From an uncultured Lachnospiraceae bacterium (GTDB lineage: Bacteria; Bacillota; Clostridia; Lachnospirales; Lachnospiraceae): DNA of 64,000 nt. Numbering within the stretch: the stretch's first letter is position 1; the number at the start of each line of letters is the position of its first letter. This document shows, piece after piece, positions 55,044-63,286 of this stretch. A program made the translations under genes and the position numbers. The stretch spans positions 1-64,000 of the forward strand of contig CANPZI010000003.1 of the NCBI GenBank assembly GCA_947588995.1. Direction: 5' to 3'. The notes beneath the pieces were generated by a model. The model saw only the letters and a list, made by a program, of their open reading frames with translations. It was not told the DNA's origin and made no database searches.

Positions 55044-56348
55044 TTACCTGAGACTGTCTATGATCTCGTTTGCCTTTCCGTAGATCGCCTCCACATCGTA
55101 TGCGTCGGCAAATCTGCCGTTCTCATATAAGATTTTCCCGTTCACCATCGTCAGCTTCACATTCTGCTTGCTGCCGCTGTAGACGAGATTTTTCGGGATA
55201 TTGTTGATCGGCTGCATATTGGGCTGATGCAGATCTATCATGATAAGATCCGCCAGTTTTCCCGCCGCCAGAATGTCCGTGTCAGGCAGCTGCATCGCCC
55301 TGGAGCCGCCCACGGTCGCCATCTTAAGCACCTCCCAGGCGTCCACCGCCGCCGCGTCCTGCTCGCGCAGCTTCGCTAACCCCGTCACTAAGAACATTTC
55401 CCGGAACATATCCAGACAGTTGTTGCTGGCCGGGCCGTCCGTGCCGATAGCCACATTGATCCCTCTCTTCAGATAGTCGGAAATCGGCGCGATACCGCTG
55501 GCCAGCTTTGTGTTGGACCCCGGATTCGTGACCACGCTCAGCTTCCGCCTGCTGAAAATGTCCATATCCGCCTCGTCCAGATAGACACAGTGATACCCGC
55601 CGCCGCCGTAATCAAAGATGCCGAGGGAGTCAAAGAGTTTCACCGGCGACATGCCGTAGCGCTCCCTACATCCCGCCACCTCGCCTTTTGTCTCCGACAG
55701 ATGCGTGTAGACGGGCGCTTTGTATTTATGGGCCAAGTCTGCGACGCTCTCCAGAAGGGCGCGGGAGCAGGTATACTCCGCATGGAAACCGATGAAATAG
55801 CTTAAGAGCGGATCGTCATGGTTGTACTTCAGATAGCACTCCTCGGTCTTCTTCAGGGATGCTTCAAAACCTTCCTGCCCGCTCATGCCGCTCACCTGCA
55901 CGCAGCGCATCCCCATATCAACGCAGGCCTGTGCAATTGTGTCCGGCGTCAGGTACATATCAAAGATTGCCGTGATGCCGCTGGTGAGATATTCCAGGAT
56001 CGCCAGCTTCGTCAGATGATAAATCATTTCGCCGTCCATCCTGGCCTCCACCGGAAATACCTGCTTCGTCAGCCAGTCCTGAAGCGGCAGATCATCGGCA
56101 TAGGAGCGAAGCAGCGTCATGCCGGAGTGCGTGTGCGCATCCTTGAAGCCGGGCATCAGCAGATTGCCCTCGCAGTCGATCTCCCTGTCCCACACGATGC
56201 TGCCCAGATGCAGCTTCTCATAGACGCCATCCGTATCTCTGCCGTCTCCCACATACAGGATTCTTTCCCCCTGTACCCAAAGTTCGCCCGCAAAGACATC
56301 GGGCTTCTCCATCGTCAGTATTCTCGCATTGTAAAATCTGATGTTCAT
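55044..56348 (-). CDS. Amidohydrolase, MTA/SAH-deaminase-like
   Basis: Metal-dependent deaminase of the MtaD/AtzA group, probably acting on adenosine-like compounds such as 5-methylthioadenosine, 5-deoxyadenosine or S-adenosylhomocysteine. The metal ligands are His in DAHTHSGM, His in GFHAEYTCS, His and Glu in YTHLSETKGE, and Asp in IGTDGPASNN. About 434 residues. The track start is 12 codons early; GGGAGG upstream of MNIRFYNAR and family N termini support this start. Grouping with cdd and pnp supports a nucleoside-salvage role. Confidence 0.9.
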   Translation of the reverse strand: MNIRFYNARILTMEKPDVFAGELWVQGERILYVGDGRDTDGVYEKLHLGSIVWDREIDCEGNLLMPGFKDAHTHSGMTLLRSYADDLPLQDWLTKQVFPVEARMDGEMIYHLTKLAILEYLTSGITAIFDMYLTPDTIAQACVDMGMRCVQVSGMSGQEGFEASLKKTEECYLKYNHDDPLLSYFIGFHAEYTCSRALLESVADLAHKYKAPVYTHLSETKGEVAGCRERYGMSPVKLFDSLGIFDYGGGGYHCVYLDEADMDIFSRRKLSVVTNPGSNTKLASGIAPISDYLKRGINVAIGTDGPASNNCLDMFREMFLVTGLAKLREQDAAAVDAWEVLKMATVGGSRAMQLPDTDILAAGKLADLIMIDLHQPNMQPINNIPKNLVYSGSKQNVKLTMVNGKILYENGRFADAYDVEAIYGKANEIIDSLR

Positions 56349-56440
56349 GGTTCTGCACTGTCCTCCCAAGTATTTCTTTTGCACTCACAGTGTGCCGCCC
56401 TGTCCCTTTGCAGCGCCCAGCTCTCTTTACGGCTGCCGTT

Positions 56441-56878
56441 TCATCCCAGGTTCTTTGGCCCGAAACTCTCCGGCAGCATCTCCCGCAGCGTCGCCACGCG
56501 ATATGCGCCCGCCGGCCCCGCCACAATCACCCGGAACTCATCCGGATTGCCAAACTCCGCCATTACCTGCCTGCACACGCCGCAGGGCCAGGCATACTGC
56601 GTCAGCGTGTCTCCCTCAGGGCTTCCCGCCACAGCGATCGCCCGAAATTCCCTGACCCCTTCGCTGACCGCCTTAAAGAAAGCCGTCCGCTCCGCACAGT
56701 TCGTCGGCGTGTAGGCTGCGTTTTCGATATTGCAGCCCGTGACAACCTGTCCGTCCGCCGTAAGCAGCGCCGCCCCGACCAGATAATGCGAATAAGGGGC
56801 GTAGGCTTTTTTTCTCGCTTCCATTGCCGCCTGGATCAGCATCTGTATCGTATGGTGATTAGATTCCTCTTTCATCAT
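56441..56878 (-). CDS. cdd: Cytidine deaminase
   Basis: Deaminates cytidine and deoxycytidine to uridines. The zinc/catalytic motifs are NCAERTAFFKAV (Cys and the proton-shuttling Glu) and PCGVCRQVM. GCNIENAAY is the substrate-binding segment. 145 residues, homotetramer type. GAGG precedes the ATG ATG pair. It lies 19 bp after pnp and 92 bp before the amidohydrolase. Confidence 0.95.
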   Translation of the reverse strand: MMKEESNHHTIQMLIQAAMEARKKAYAPYSHYLVGAALLTADGQVVTGCNIENAAYTPTNCAERTAFFKAVSEGVREFRAIAVAGSPEGDTLTQYAWPCGVCRQVMAEFGNPDEFRVIVAGPAGAYRVATLREMLPESFGPKNLG

Positions 56879-56897
56879 CGTCCCTCACAGGCAGTGA

Positions 56898-57731
56898 TTA
56901 CACAAATTTTTCAAACTTAATGACCGACTCAGTCAATAATTTTTCAAACTTCGGCGCGAGAGCATTCGCAGCCTCCTGCACTTCCTCATGCGTCAGCGGT
57001 GCGCTGTTCATACCCGCCGCCAGATTGCTGACACAGGATACGCCGCAGATCTTCATGCCCATGTGATTCGCGGCAATTGCCTCCACCACCGTACTCATGC
57101 CGACCGCGCTGACACCCAGCCTGTGCAGCATTTGAATCTCCGCGGGGGACTCAAAAGAAGGGCCTGTCAGCTGCGCGTACACGCCCTCGAACAGTTCGAT
57201 GCCGTTCTCTTTCGCCGTCGTCCTGATGATCTGCTGCAGATCTTCGTCATACACATGCGACATATCCGGAAAGCGCGTCCCCAGCTCATCGATATTCGGC
57301 CCGATCAGCGGATTCGGCGCAAAGCTGGAGATGTGATCCGTGATCAGCATCAGGCTGCCTGCATGAAAAGACGGATCTATCCCGCCGGAAGCATTGGTCA
57401 AAAAGAGAATCTTCGCGCCCATCATCTTCATCAGGCGGGTGGGAAGCACTACATCCGTGATGGGATAGCCCTCATAGTAGTGCACGCGCCCCTGCATCAG
57501 CACCACCGGAATCTCCCCGATATAGCCGAAGATAAATTTTCCCGCATGTCCCGGCACGGTAGACACCGGAAAGCCATCGATCTCGCTGTAGGGAAGTTCC
57601 GCCCGCACATCCACGGTTCTGGCAAAATTCCCCAGCCCGGAGCCGAGCACGATGGCCGCTTTCGGTTCAAAATCAATTTTTGCCCTGTAACACTCATAAC
57701 ATTTTAACAGTTTTTCATAAACCGGATTCAT
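56898..57731 (-). CDS. Purine-nucleoside phosphorylase (trimeric)
   Basis: Phosphorolysis of inosine and guanosine. The trimeric PNP family is shown by IVLGSGLGNFA, GRVHYYEGY, TNASGGIDP and GMSTVVEAIAANHMG. 277 residues. AAAGGCGG eight bases before ATG. First gene of the pnp-cdd-amidohydrolase-MutS-like-rnhA group, as no clear promoter lies between these genes. The GMSTVVEAI reads where most relatives have GMSTVPE. Confidence 0.95.
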   Translation of the reverse strand: MNPVYEKLLKCYECYRAKIDFEPKAAIVLGSGLGNFARTVDVRAELPYSEIDGFPVSTVPGHAGKFIFGYIGEIPVVLMQGRVHYYEGYPITDVVLPTRLMKMMGAKILFLTNASGGIDPSFHAGSLMLITDHISSFAPNPLIGPNIDELGTRFPDMSHVYDEDLQQIIRTTAKENGIELFEGVYAQLTGPSFESPAEIQMLHRLGVSAVGMSTVVEAIAANHMGMKICGVSCVSNLAAGMNSAPLTHEEVQEAANALAPKFEKLLTESVIKFEKFV

Positions 57732-57789
57732 AAGGTATACCGCCTTTCTGTCGTATCGTATTTTTTCGCTTCCCTGGCTGCCGCGCCTC

Positions 57790-58206
57790 TCAGCGCAGCT
57801 CAGACGTACAGTGAGGGCATCTGGTAGCCTCGGCCGCGATCTGCTCCTTACAGAACGGGCATTCTTTGGTCGCGGGAGCCGAGGGCGCTTCTTTCTTTTT
57901 GACTGTCAGCCTGTTGATCGCCCTGATTAACAGGAAGATCACAAAAGAGATCAGCAGAAAGTTGATGATCGCCGCAATAAAGGCGCCGTAATTTAGTGTG
58001 GCGGCGCTTTCTCCCTCCCCCAGCACAATGCACAGCGAGTTGAAGTCAAAACCGCCGATAATCAGGGACAACAGCGGCATCAGCATGTCATTGACAAGCG
58101 ACGTCACGATCGCCGTGAACGCGCCGCCGATGATAATACCGACCGCCATGTCCATCACATTTCCCCTCGCGATAAATTTCTTAAATTCCGCCATAAAAGC
58201 TTTCAT
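57790..58206 (-). CDS. mscL: Large-conductance mechanosensitive channel with zinc ribbon
   Basis: Opens under membrane tension to release solutes. Two membrane helices (about 15-45 and 70-95) with the channel-typical N terminus MKAFMAEFKKFIARGNVMDMAVG. The usual C-terminal helix is replaced by a zinc-ribbon-like tail, CPFCKEQIAAEATRCPHC. 138 residues. It has its own promoter, downstream of spoIVA; the pnp operon follows 58 bp later. Confidence 0.95.
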   Translation of the reverse strand: MKAFMAEFKKFIARGNVMDMAVGIIIGGAFTAIVTSLVNDMLMPLLSLIIGGFDFNSLCIVLGEGESAATLNYGAFIAAIINFLLISFVIFLLIRAINRLTVKKKEAPSAPATKECPFCKEQIAAEATRCPHCTSELR

Positions 58207-58254
58207 CCTGTGTCCCTCTCCTCTCCCGTTATCGCCTGTTTTTTTCTACGGCTT

Positions 58255-58283
58255 ATCATACCATGAAATGACGCTCGCCGCAA
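58255..58283 (-). promoter_or_regulatory. Promoter of mscL
   Basis: Minus-strand TTGCGG, 17 bp, TATGAT, about 50 bp before the mscL ATG and just past the spoIVA stop. Confidence 0.65.
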
Positions 58284-58302
58284 TCCATTGTTCGGGAATA
58301 TC

Positions 58303-59790
58303 CTAGATAATGATGCACACCATGCCGCCGTTGCTGTCGTTGACGATCTTCTGCATTGTCTCCTGCAGTTTCGCCTGACTCTCCTCATTGATCATGGATA
58401 TCTTGCCCGTAATGCCGTCATTGACGAGCTGCTCCACCGTCTTGCCGAAGATGTTCGTCTCCCAGATGCCGTCCTCACTCGTACCGGTATCGGAGATATA
58501 CTGAATCAGATCCCTGGCCTGTTCTTCCGTGCCGACGATCGGCGAGATTTCCGTCTCTATGCTCGCTTTAATCATATGAATACTGGGACTCTCCGCCTTG
58601 ATCTTGACGCCGAACTTGTTCCCCTGCCTGATCAGTTCCGGCTTCTCCAGCATGATCTCCTCGCGATCCGGCATGACGACGCCATAACCCTTATACCGCA
58701 CGGCTTCCAGCGCGTGAAGAACCTTCGTGTACTCATGCTTCATCCTCGCCATCTCTTTCAGGGTCGCGAGCATCTGATACTCACTCGTGATCTCATCCCC
58801 GACCAGATCGCTTATCATTTCATAATAATAGGAATCGTCCACATCGAGAGTCACCCTGACGCTGCCGTCGGACATATTGATGCCGTCCAGCTTGCACTTC
58901 CTGATATACTCGCTCTCCGGCATGAACCCGCCCGCCGTGATGTCTCTGATGCTGGTCAGTTCATCCATCAGTTTCCTGATCTGCGCGATGATGTCTTTCT
59001 TCATCCTATGGTCACAGGGAAGCATTTCCACCCACTTCGGCATATAGAATTCGATCATGGTAAGCGGGAACTCATAGAGCACGTTCTCCATGATACGGTT
59101 GACATCCTCCCGCTTTAACTGTTCACAGTTGACCGGCATCACCGTCACATGGTACTTTCCGCTGATTTCATCCGCCAGCGCGATCGTCTCCTCCGCATAG
59201 GGCTTTGCAGAATTGAGCAGTACGACAAACGGTTTCCCCAGCGACTGCAGTTCCTGAATGGTCCGCTCCTCCGCCTCCAGGAAGCTCTCTCTGTCCAGTT
59301 CCCCGAAAGAGCCGTCGCAGGTCACCACGATGCCGATCGTGGAGTGATCCCGGATCACCTTGCGCGTGCCAATCTCCGCCGCTCTGGTAAAAGGAATCTC
59401 CTCCGCAGACCAGGGCGTCTTCACCATGCGCTCCATATCCTCCTCCATATGCCCCGTGGCTCCCTCCACCATGTAACCCACGCAGTCGATCAGCCGGACA
59501 TCTACGTCAATATCCGTCCCCAGCCTGATGTGCGCCGCCTCTTTCGGGATAAATTTGGGTTCCGTGGTCGTGATCGTCCTGCCGCCCGCGCTCTGCGGCA
59601 TCTCGTCCTGCGCCCGTTCTTTCTCATTCTCATCTTCCATAAAAGGCAGCACGAGCAGATTCATAAACCGCTTGATAAAAGTCGATTTCCCCGTCCTGAC
59701 CGGGCCTACCACGCCCAGATAGATTTCGCCTCCCGTGCGGAGCTGTATATCTTTATACAGGTCATATGTACTGTTCTGCAAAAAATCCAT
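58303..59790 (-). CDS. spoIVA: Stage IV sporulation protein A
   Basis: ATPase that polymerises on the forespore surface as the base layer of the spore coat. Walker A is GPVRTGKSTFIKRF, the switch region is DCVGYMVEGATGH, and the C terminus NGGMVCIII carries the conserved end that contacts SpoVM/SipL. 495 residues, full length. CAGGAGG seven bases before ATG is a perfect ribosome binding site but lies in the 3-prime arm of a hairpin (see the regulatory feature). Mother-cell expression by sigma-E is expected and a matching promoter is seen. Confidence 0.97.
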   Translation of the reverse strand: MDFLQNSTYDLYKDIQLRTGGEIYLGVVGPVRTGKSTFIKRFMNLLVLPFMEDENEKERAQDEMPQSAGGRTITTTEPKFIPKEAAHIRLGTDIDVDVRLIDCVGYMVEGATGHMEEDMERMVKTPWSAEEIPFTRAAEIGTRKVIRDHSTIGIVVTCDGSFGELDRESFLEAEERTIQELQSLGKPFVVLLNSAKPYAEETIALADEISGKYHVTVMPVNCEQLKREDVNRIMENVLYEFPLTMIEFYMPKWVEMLPCDHRMKKDIIAQIRKLMDELTSIRDITAGGFMPESEYIRKCKLDGINMSDGSVRVTLDVDDSYYYEMISDLVGDEITSEYQMLATLKEMARMKHEYTKVLHALEAVRYKGYGVVMPDREEIMLEKPELIRQGNKFGVKIKAESPSIHMIKASIETEISPIVGTEEQARDLIQYISDTGTSEDGIWETNIFGKTVEQLVNDGITGKISMINEESQAKLQETMQKIVNDSNGGMVCIII

Positions 59791-59792
59791 AG

Positions 59793-59833
59793 AAAAACCT
59801 CCTGCTTATACTGGTAAATGTATATGCAGGAGG
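59793..59833 (-). terminator. Terminator-like hairpin overlapping spoIVA ribosome binding site
   Basis: Minus-strand stem CCTCCTGC/GCAGGAGG extended by five more pairs after one mismatch, eight-base loop, then TTTTT. It follows the lactonase stop and is shaped like an intrinsic terminator, yet its 3-prime arm is the spoIVA Shine-Dalgarno. Confidence 0.8.
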
Positions 59834-59847
59834 CGTTCTTTCTATTC
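59819..59847 (-). promoter_or_regulatory. Candidate sigma-E promoter of spoIVA
   Basis: Minus-strand GAATAGA, 14 bp, CATATACA, close to the sigma-E pattern (KMATATT and CATACANT). The -10 box lies in the 5-prime arm of the hairpin, so a transcript from here would start in the loop, lose the 5-prime arm and leave the ribosome binding site open. Confidence 0.6.
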
Positions 59848-59850
59848 TGC

Positions 59851-60912
59851 TCAGTCTTCGATTTTGTGGAAAATAATGCAGTTTGGCTGATTGACCTGAA
59901 TCTCCCGTCCGTTCATGACAAGCAGGCCTTTTTTCAGATCCACCGTAAAAAACGTCATCGTGTTGGACTCCTGATTTAACGACACCAGATGCCTGTTGTC
60001 CGGAAAAAGGTTGACATCTTTCGGATAATCCCCGCTGATCGGCAGACAGAGAATTTTTTCAAGCATCCCCGTCTTCTGGTCGATCCGGTAAATGATTGCG
60101 CTGTTGTCCCCGGCATTGGAGCTGACCATATATTTGAAATCCTCAGAGATATTCAGCGCGCTTGCTGCCGAACCGCCCGCATGGTAATCGTTCAGCGTGG
60201 AGATCGTCTGGATCTTTTCAAATTCCGGATTGCCGTTCTCCTCCGCATAGGTATAGACGTCGATATAGTTTTTCAGTTCATGCACAATGTAGAGAAATTT
60301 TCCGTCCTTGGAAAACTTCATATGGCGGGGCGCTGACTCCTGCTCGCTCCTGATCATATCGATGGGTTTTAACTTGCCGTTCACATGATCCAGACGGTAG
60401 ACGTTGACATGATCCAGCCCCAGATCGGCAGCACACAGATAGTGATTGTCACGCGTCATCTTCACGCAGTTGACATGAGGTCTGAAATTGCGCTCCGCGA
60501 TACTGCCGAGTCCTTTGTGATAGATCTCGTCCGTGATCTCCCCGACACCGCCGTCCTCCCTGAGGCGGAGCACCGTGATCTTGCCGTCGTGGTAACCGCC
60601 CACAAACAGGAACTTATCCTCATAGTCTGTGGACAGATAGCAGCCTCGCATACCGTTGATCGTCCCCTCGTTGATGACTTCCAGATCACCGCCCGGCAGA
60701 ATCTTGTAGGCCTCCACGCCGAAATCGGTAATCGAATACAGATACCTGCCGTTGTGGGAGATCGTAATATAGGAAGAATTGGTGATCTTAACCTGATTCT
60801 TCTCCGCCATCCGGCCGTTCTTCATGTCCACATCATAGATCTTGATGCCGTACGTCTCCTCCCTGCCGACTGTGTAAGTGGAAACATACGCCACATATTT
60901 TCCCTGACTCAT
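59851..60912 (-). CDS. Lactonase-type seven-bladed beta-propeller protein
   Basis: Similar to 6-phosphogluconolactonase-type (lactonase) beta-propellers, but the enzymatic role is unproven. Blade repeats are visible, for example GRYLYSITDFGVEAYK, DKFLFVGGYHDGKITVL and GKFLYIVHELKNYIDVY. Cytoplasmic, about 354 residues. The track start reads through the promoter -10, so the first usable ATG is MSQGKYVAYV; a TTG two codons earlier with AAAGG six bases upstream is an equal alternative. A short ORF (about 23 codons from an ATG, ending in TGA) overlaps the start in ATGA fashion, suggesting coupled translation. Confidence 0.85.
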   Translation of the reverse strand: MSQGKYVAYVSTYTVGREETYGIKIYDVDMKNGRMAEKNQVKITNSSYITISHNGRYLYSITDFGVEAYKILPGGDLEVINEGTINGMRGCYLSTDYEDKFLFVGGYHDGKITVLRLREDGGVGEITDEIYHKGLGSIAERNFRPHVNCVKMTRDNHYLCAADLGLDHVNVYRLDHVNGKLKPIDMIRSEQESAPRHMKFSKDGKFLYIVHELKNYIDVYTYAEENGNPEFEKIQTISTLNDYHAGGSAASALNISEDFKYMVSSNAGDNSAIIYRIDQKTGMLEKILCLPISGDYPKDVNLFPDNRHLVSLNQESNTMTFFTVDLKKGLLVMNGREIQVNQPNCIIFHKIED

Positions 60913-61021
60913 ACCCAACCCATGCCTTTCATACCTTCGCGCGGCATCTTCAATCTCTGACGATGCCTCCCGCGTTTTTCCATCCGTGCCGTATCCTATA
61001 CGGCATACAGAAACCAGATTT

Positions 61022-61050
61022 ATTGTATCATAGTTCACGGGCTTTGTTAA
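61022..61050 (-). promoter_or_regulatory. Promoter of the lactonase gene
   Basis: Minus-strand TTAACA, 17 bp, TACAAT. The transcript has a leader of about 100 nt with a perfect 7-bp hairpin (GCCGTAT/ATACGGC) near its 5-prime end. Confidence 0.75.
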
Positions 61051-61110
61051 CCGTTTTCACAAAAATGATCATCCTGACGATATACTGCGCGGGAATATGC
61101 CATTTACACA

Positions 61111-61632
61111 CTATTGAACACCCTGATAATTCTGAAACGCAGTATTCAGCGCATAGGCCGTATCTTCCTCCGCCATGACATAAAAAATCACGTTCTCCCT
61201 GCTCTCGATCAGTACTGTCTCCGCGCTTACGCACACCCACTTATCCGGATTGGCAGCATCCCTAAGCTGCTGCTTCACCTTATCGACACTGTCTGCATCG
61301 ACCCGGAGAAGCACACACTGATAGGCAATCGATGACATCATAGGCATAGAAACCACAGCCTCCACATATTCGATCTCGTCTGTTCCGAGAATGGATGTCT
61401 CCATATCCTCAGTCAGGGCGACAGTCTCAAAATTAGCCAGCCCCTGCCTGAAATCATCCGACAGATCCGCCGTTTCATAGATCCCGTCCATAATATCGGT
61501 GAGGCTGTCTGTAAAGACCGCTTTCTGTTCCCCGCCGCATGCCGTAGACAGGCACACCACAGCAAGAAACAACGCCGCGCATATCCGATTTCGTGCCCTT
61601 TTTCCCTTTCTGCTCATCTCCGCTCTTTTCAT
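61111..61632 (-). CDS. DUF4358-like lipoprotein
   Basis: Lipoprotein signal RNRICAALFLAVVCLSTAC with the Cys to be lipidated near residue 24, then a compact ~140-residue domain. The pattern (LGTDEIEYVEAVVSMPMMSS, KVKQQLRDAANPDKWVCVSA and ENVIFYVMAEE) resembles the DUF4358 lipoproteins of Lachnospiraceae, which are uncharacterised. GGGAGGG before ATG puts the start eight codons inside the track ORF. It lies 24 bp after the cysteine-cluster gene. Confidence 0.82.
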   Translation of the reverse strand: MKRAEMSRKGKRARNRICAALFLAVVCLSTACGGEQKAVFTDSLTDIMDGIYETADLSDDFRQGLANFETVALTEDMETSILGTDEIEYVEAVVSMPMMSSIAYQCVLLRVDADSVDKVKQQLRDAANPDKWVCVSAETVLIESRENVIFYVMAEEDTAYALNTAFQNYQGVQ

Positions 61633-61656
61633 ATTCCCTCCCACCTTATCTTTCAC

Positions 61657-62349
61657 TTACTCATCCGGCATCCCCGCGTCCTGCCGCGGTGACAGTCCTC
61701 CGTTCTCCCCGGCCAAAATCCGCACAAACTGTTCATTCTTCAACCGCAAATCAAACTGAACGTAAAAATCGCGCTGTGTATCATACGGCGTCTGGTAAAA
61801 TATCTTCAAAAAAACGACATTTACTTCCTGCGTATACCTATCTGATTTCTGCCCGGCAATGCGATTTTTCAGGTCTTTCCGCAGATTATGCCACTCCGTC
61901 AGGAAGCTCTCATATGCCGAAAAATCAGCGATGTCCAGCCACTTTTTTACCTTGATTTTGGCTCTGTTGCCTACCTTGCAGGCATCCTCCAGCAGAAAAT
62001 ACCTGAGCCCGTTTTCATCATAATTTCTTCCCAGCGGGAAGAGTCTGCACAGACCCGGTCTGTGGCTGTGAATTCCGCATCTTCCGTCCCCGTTCAGAAA
62101 ACCGCATGCTCCCGTATCTTCCTGCATGGCTAACGAAGGCAGAATCAGCCCGTCTTCCACATGCAGGCCAATCTTCTCCTGCATAAGCTGAGAAAAGTTC
62201 TGGCCTGTGGCCGTCTGCAGCAGATAGATATCATATGGGTCGAGCACAATGGAATCGCCCATATTCCTGCAGCAGTCACTGCACCCCGCACAGCCGCCGC
62301 ACCCAAGCCTTGCCATACCGTTGGCGTCAATCAACGTCCGCATTGTCAT
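61657..62349 (-). CDS. YkgJ-type cysteine-cluster protein
   Basis: Carries the CxxCxxC/CC signature LGCGGCAGCSDCCRN near the N terminus and more Cys in GACGFLNGDGRCGIHSHRPGLC, the pattern of the YkgJ/Fe-S-or-zinc cluster family (UPF0153). The metal bound and the function are not established. About 231 residues; the C-terminal half is helical and basic. The track start is 25 codons early; AAGGGG ten bases before MTMRTL suggests this one. It overlaps the repeat-protein gene by 23 bp, so the two are translationally linked. Confidence 0.85.
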   Translation of the reverse strand: MTMRTLIDANGMARLGCGGCAGCSDCCRNMGDSIVLDPYDIYLLQTATGQNFSQLMQEKIGLHVEDGLILPSLAMQEDTGACGFLNGDGRCGIHSHRPGLCRLFPLGRNYDENGLRYFLLEDACKVGNRAKIKVKKWLDIADFSAYESFLTEWHNLRKDLKNRIAGQKSDRYTQEVNVVFLKIFYQTPYDTQRDFYVQFDLRLKNEQFVRILAGENGGLSPRQDAGMPDE

Positions 62350-62857
62350 ATACCCGCAACCCCTTATGATGAATATTTTCCCCACCGGGCAATCCTTTAC
62401 GCAGACTTTTGCTATGCTCGGCAACCACTTTTTTCAGGATAGCGACATCGTCCTGCAGAGCATCGATCGCCTCCACACCTGCCTGATATCGCTTAAATGT
62501 CGACAGGTAGCAGGATTCTATATTCTGCAGTCTTGGCAGAATGTCATTTTCCTGTGTCAGTTCGATTTTCTTCAGGCGCGCGTTAACGGGCTTAAACTTA
62601 TGGTCCATCATATCCGACAGGGACAATATCAGATTCGGTTTCAAATCATTCTCTGCCAAATCCGTCACAGCATGCATCAGATCCGGCTTCAGTTCATTCT
62701 GTACCATATCGCGCATCGAGTGCATCAGGTCAGGTTTCAGCTCGTTCTGTACCATATCGCGCATCGACTGCATCAGATCTTCCCTTAAATCTTTCCGCAT
62801 CGTATCTGTGGCAGACTGCATCGTATCTGAAATAGCATTCAATAATTCACGATCCAT
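62327..62857 (-). CDS. Coiled-coil protein with five 16-residue repeats
   Basis: A 176-residue helical protein. Residues 13-92 are five back-to-back 16-residue repeats; the second and third differ only by Gln/His (MQSMRDMVQNELKPDL), the others are diverged. A coiled coil follows (about 93-150), rich in Leu/Glu/Lys, and a basic C-terminal tail. It resembles an uncharacterised family I associate with Lachnospiraceae, in which the KP-containing repeat appears once; this is from memory. A perfect AAAGGAGGTGAT precedes ATG; the 49 extra residues in the track are promoter DNA. It overlaps the cysteine-cluster gene. Confidence 0.85.
   Translation of the reverse strand: MDRELLNAISDTMQSATDTMRKDLREDLMQSMRDMVQNELKPDLMHSMRDMVQNELKPDLMHAVTDLAENDLKPNLILSLSDMMDHKFKPVNARLKKIELTQENDILPRLQNIESCYLSTFKRYQAGVEAIDALQDDVAILKKVVAEHSKSLRKGLPGGENIHHKGLRVYDNADVD
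62582..62821. repeat. Five tandem 48-bp repeats inside the coiled-coil gene
   Basis: Five direct 48-bp units in frame, encoding residues 13-92 of the coiled-coil protein. Two adjacent units are nearly identical in DNA, showing a recent duplication; the outer ones have drifted. Unit number may vary between strains. Confidence 0.85.
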
Positions 62858-62885
62858 ATTTATCACCTCCTTTCGTGTGGACTTG

Positions 62886-62894
62886 ATTATAACA
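62886..62894 (-). promoter_or_regulatory. Extended -10 promoter of the repeat-protein gene
   Basis: Minus-strand TGTTATAAT: perfect -10 box with a TG extension about 30 bp before the ATG. No good -35 box at normal spacing. It drives the repeat-protein, cysteine-cluster and lipoprotein genes. Confidence 0.65.
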
Positions 62895-63059
62895 CGATAT
62901 TTTACAAAAAGTACAGATACATTTCCTGCATGAAAAAATGTCTGTGTAATAATTGCACAAACAACATCTTGTGGTTCGCCGTGCAATTTTTCTTTTCTGA
63001 CCATGTATATTGATTCTCTCTTCTGATTGTCAATATTTCGTTGATCATTTTTCTACATG

Positions 63060-63185
63060 CTATCTGCGAATCAGCGTATAACCATAACTCTCCCTTTCTT
63101 TCATCAGAATTTCGTGCGTACCACAGATAAAGCTTTTCCAGGCCTCCTCATCCCGAAACGGACATTGGTTTTCTTGGCAGCGGAA
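63060..63185 (-). pseudogene. Possible decayed gene fragment
   Basis: A 41-codon open stretch without a start codon at its head, reading CPFRDEEAWKSFICGTHEIL and ending in YGYTLIRR then stop. The composition looks protein-like (Cys-Pro-Phe, Trp, GTHE) and it lies in an otherwise non-coding gap. It may be the C-terminal remnant of a lost gene; no family is recognised with confidence and chance is not excluded. Confidence 0.25.
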
Positions 63186-63224
63186 TTATCTGTCCGATAA
63201 TACACTGCAGTTTGCTTAGAATAA

Positions 63225-63253
63225 TTGAAAATATATGTATTTTGTAGTATACT
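63225..63253 (+). promoter_or_regulatory. Promoter of the right-edge gene
   Basis: TTGAAA, 17 bp, TATACT, about 35 bp before the ATG of the leucine-rich-repeat protein. Confidence 0.75.
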
Positions 63254-63286
63254 GATGGCAAATTTATTTTGTAAGGAGAAGCGTCT

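Larger units (their letters stand above)
62858..63286. other. AT-rich divergent intergenic region
   Basis: This 429-bp gap lies between the divergently transcribed repeat-protein and leucine-rich-repeat genes. It holds an extended -10 promoter for the left gene, a good promoter for the right one, an imperfect inverted repeat near 62920-62955 (ACAGA..CATTT/AAATG..TCTGT) and a possible decayed gene fragment (63060-63185). It is clearly richer in A and T than the rest of the window. Confidence 0.6.

Noticed and set aside
62582-62821. CRISPR-like array
   Set aside because: The 48-bp units are contiguous, in frame and coding; there are no spacers.
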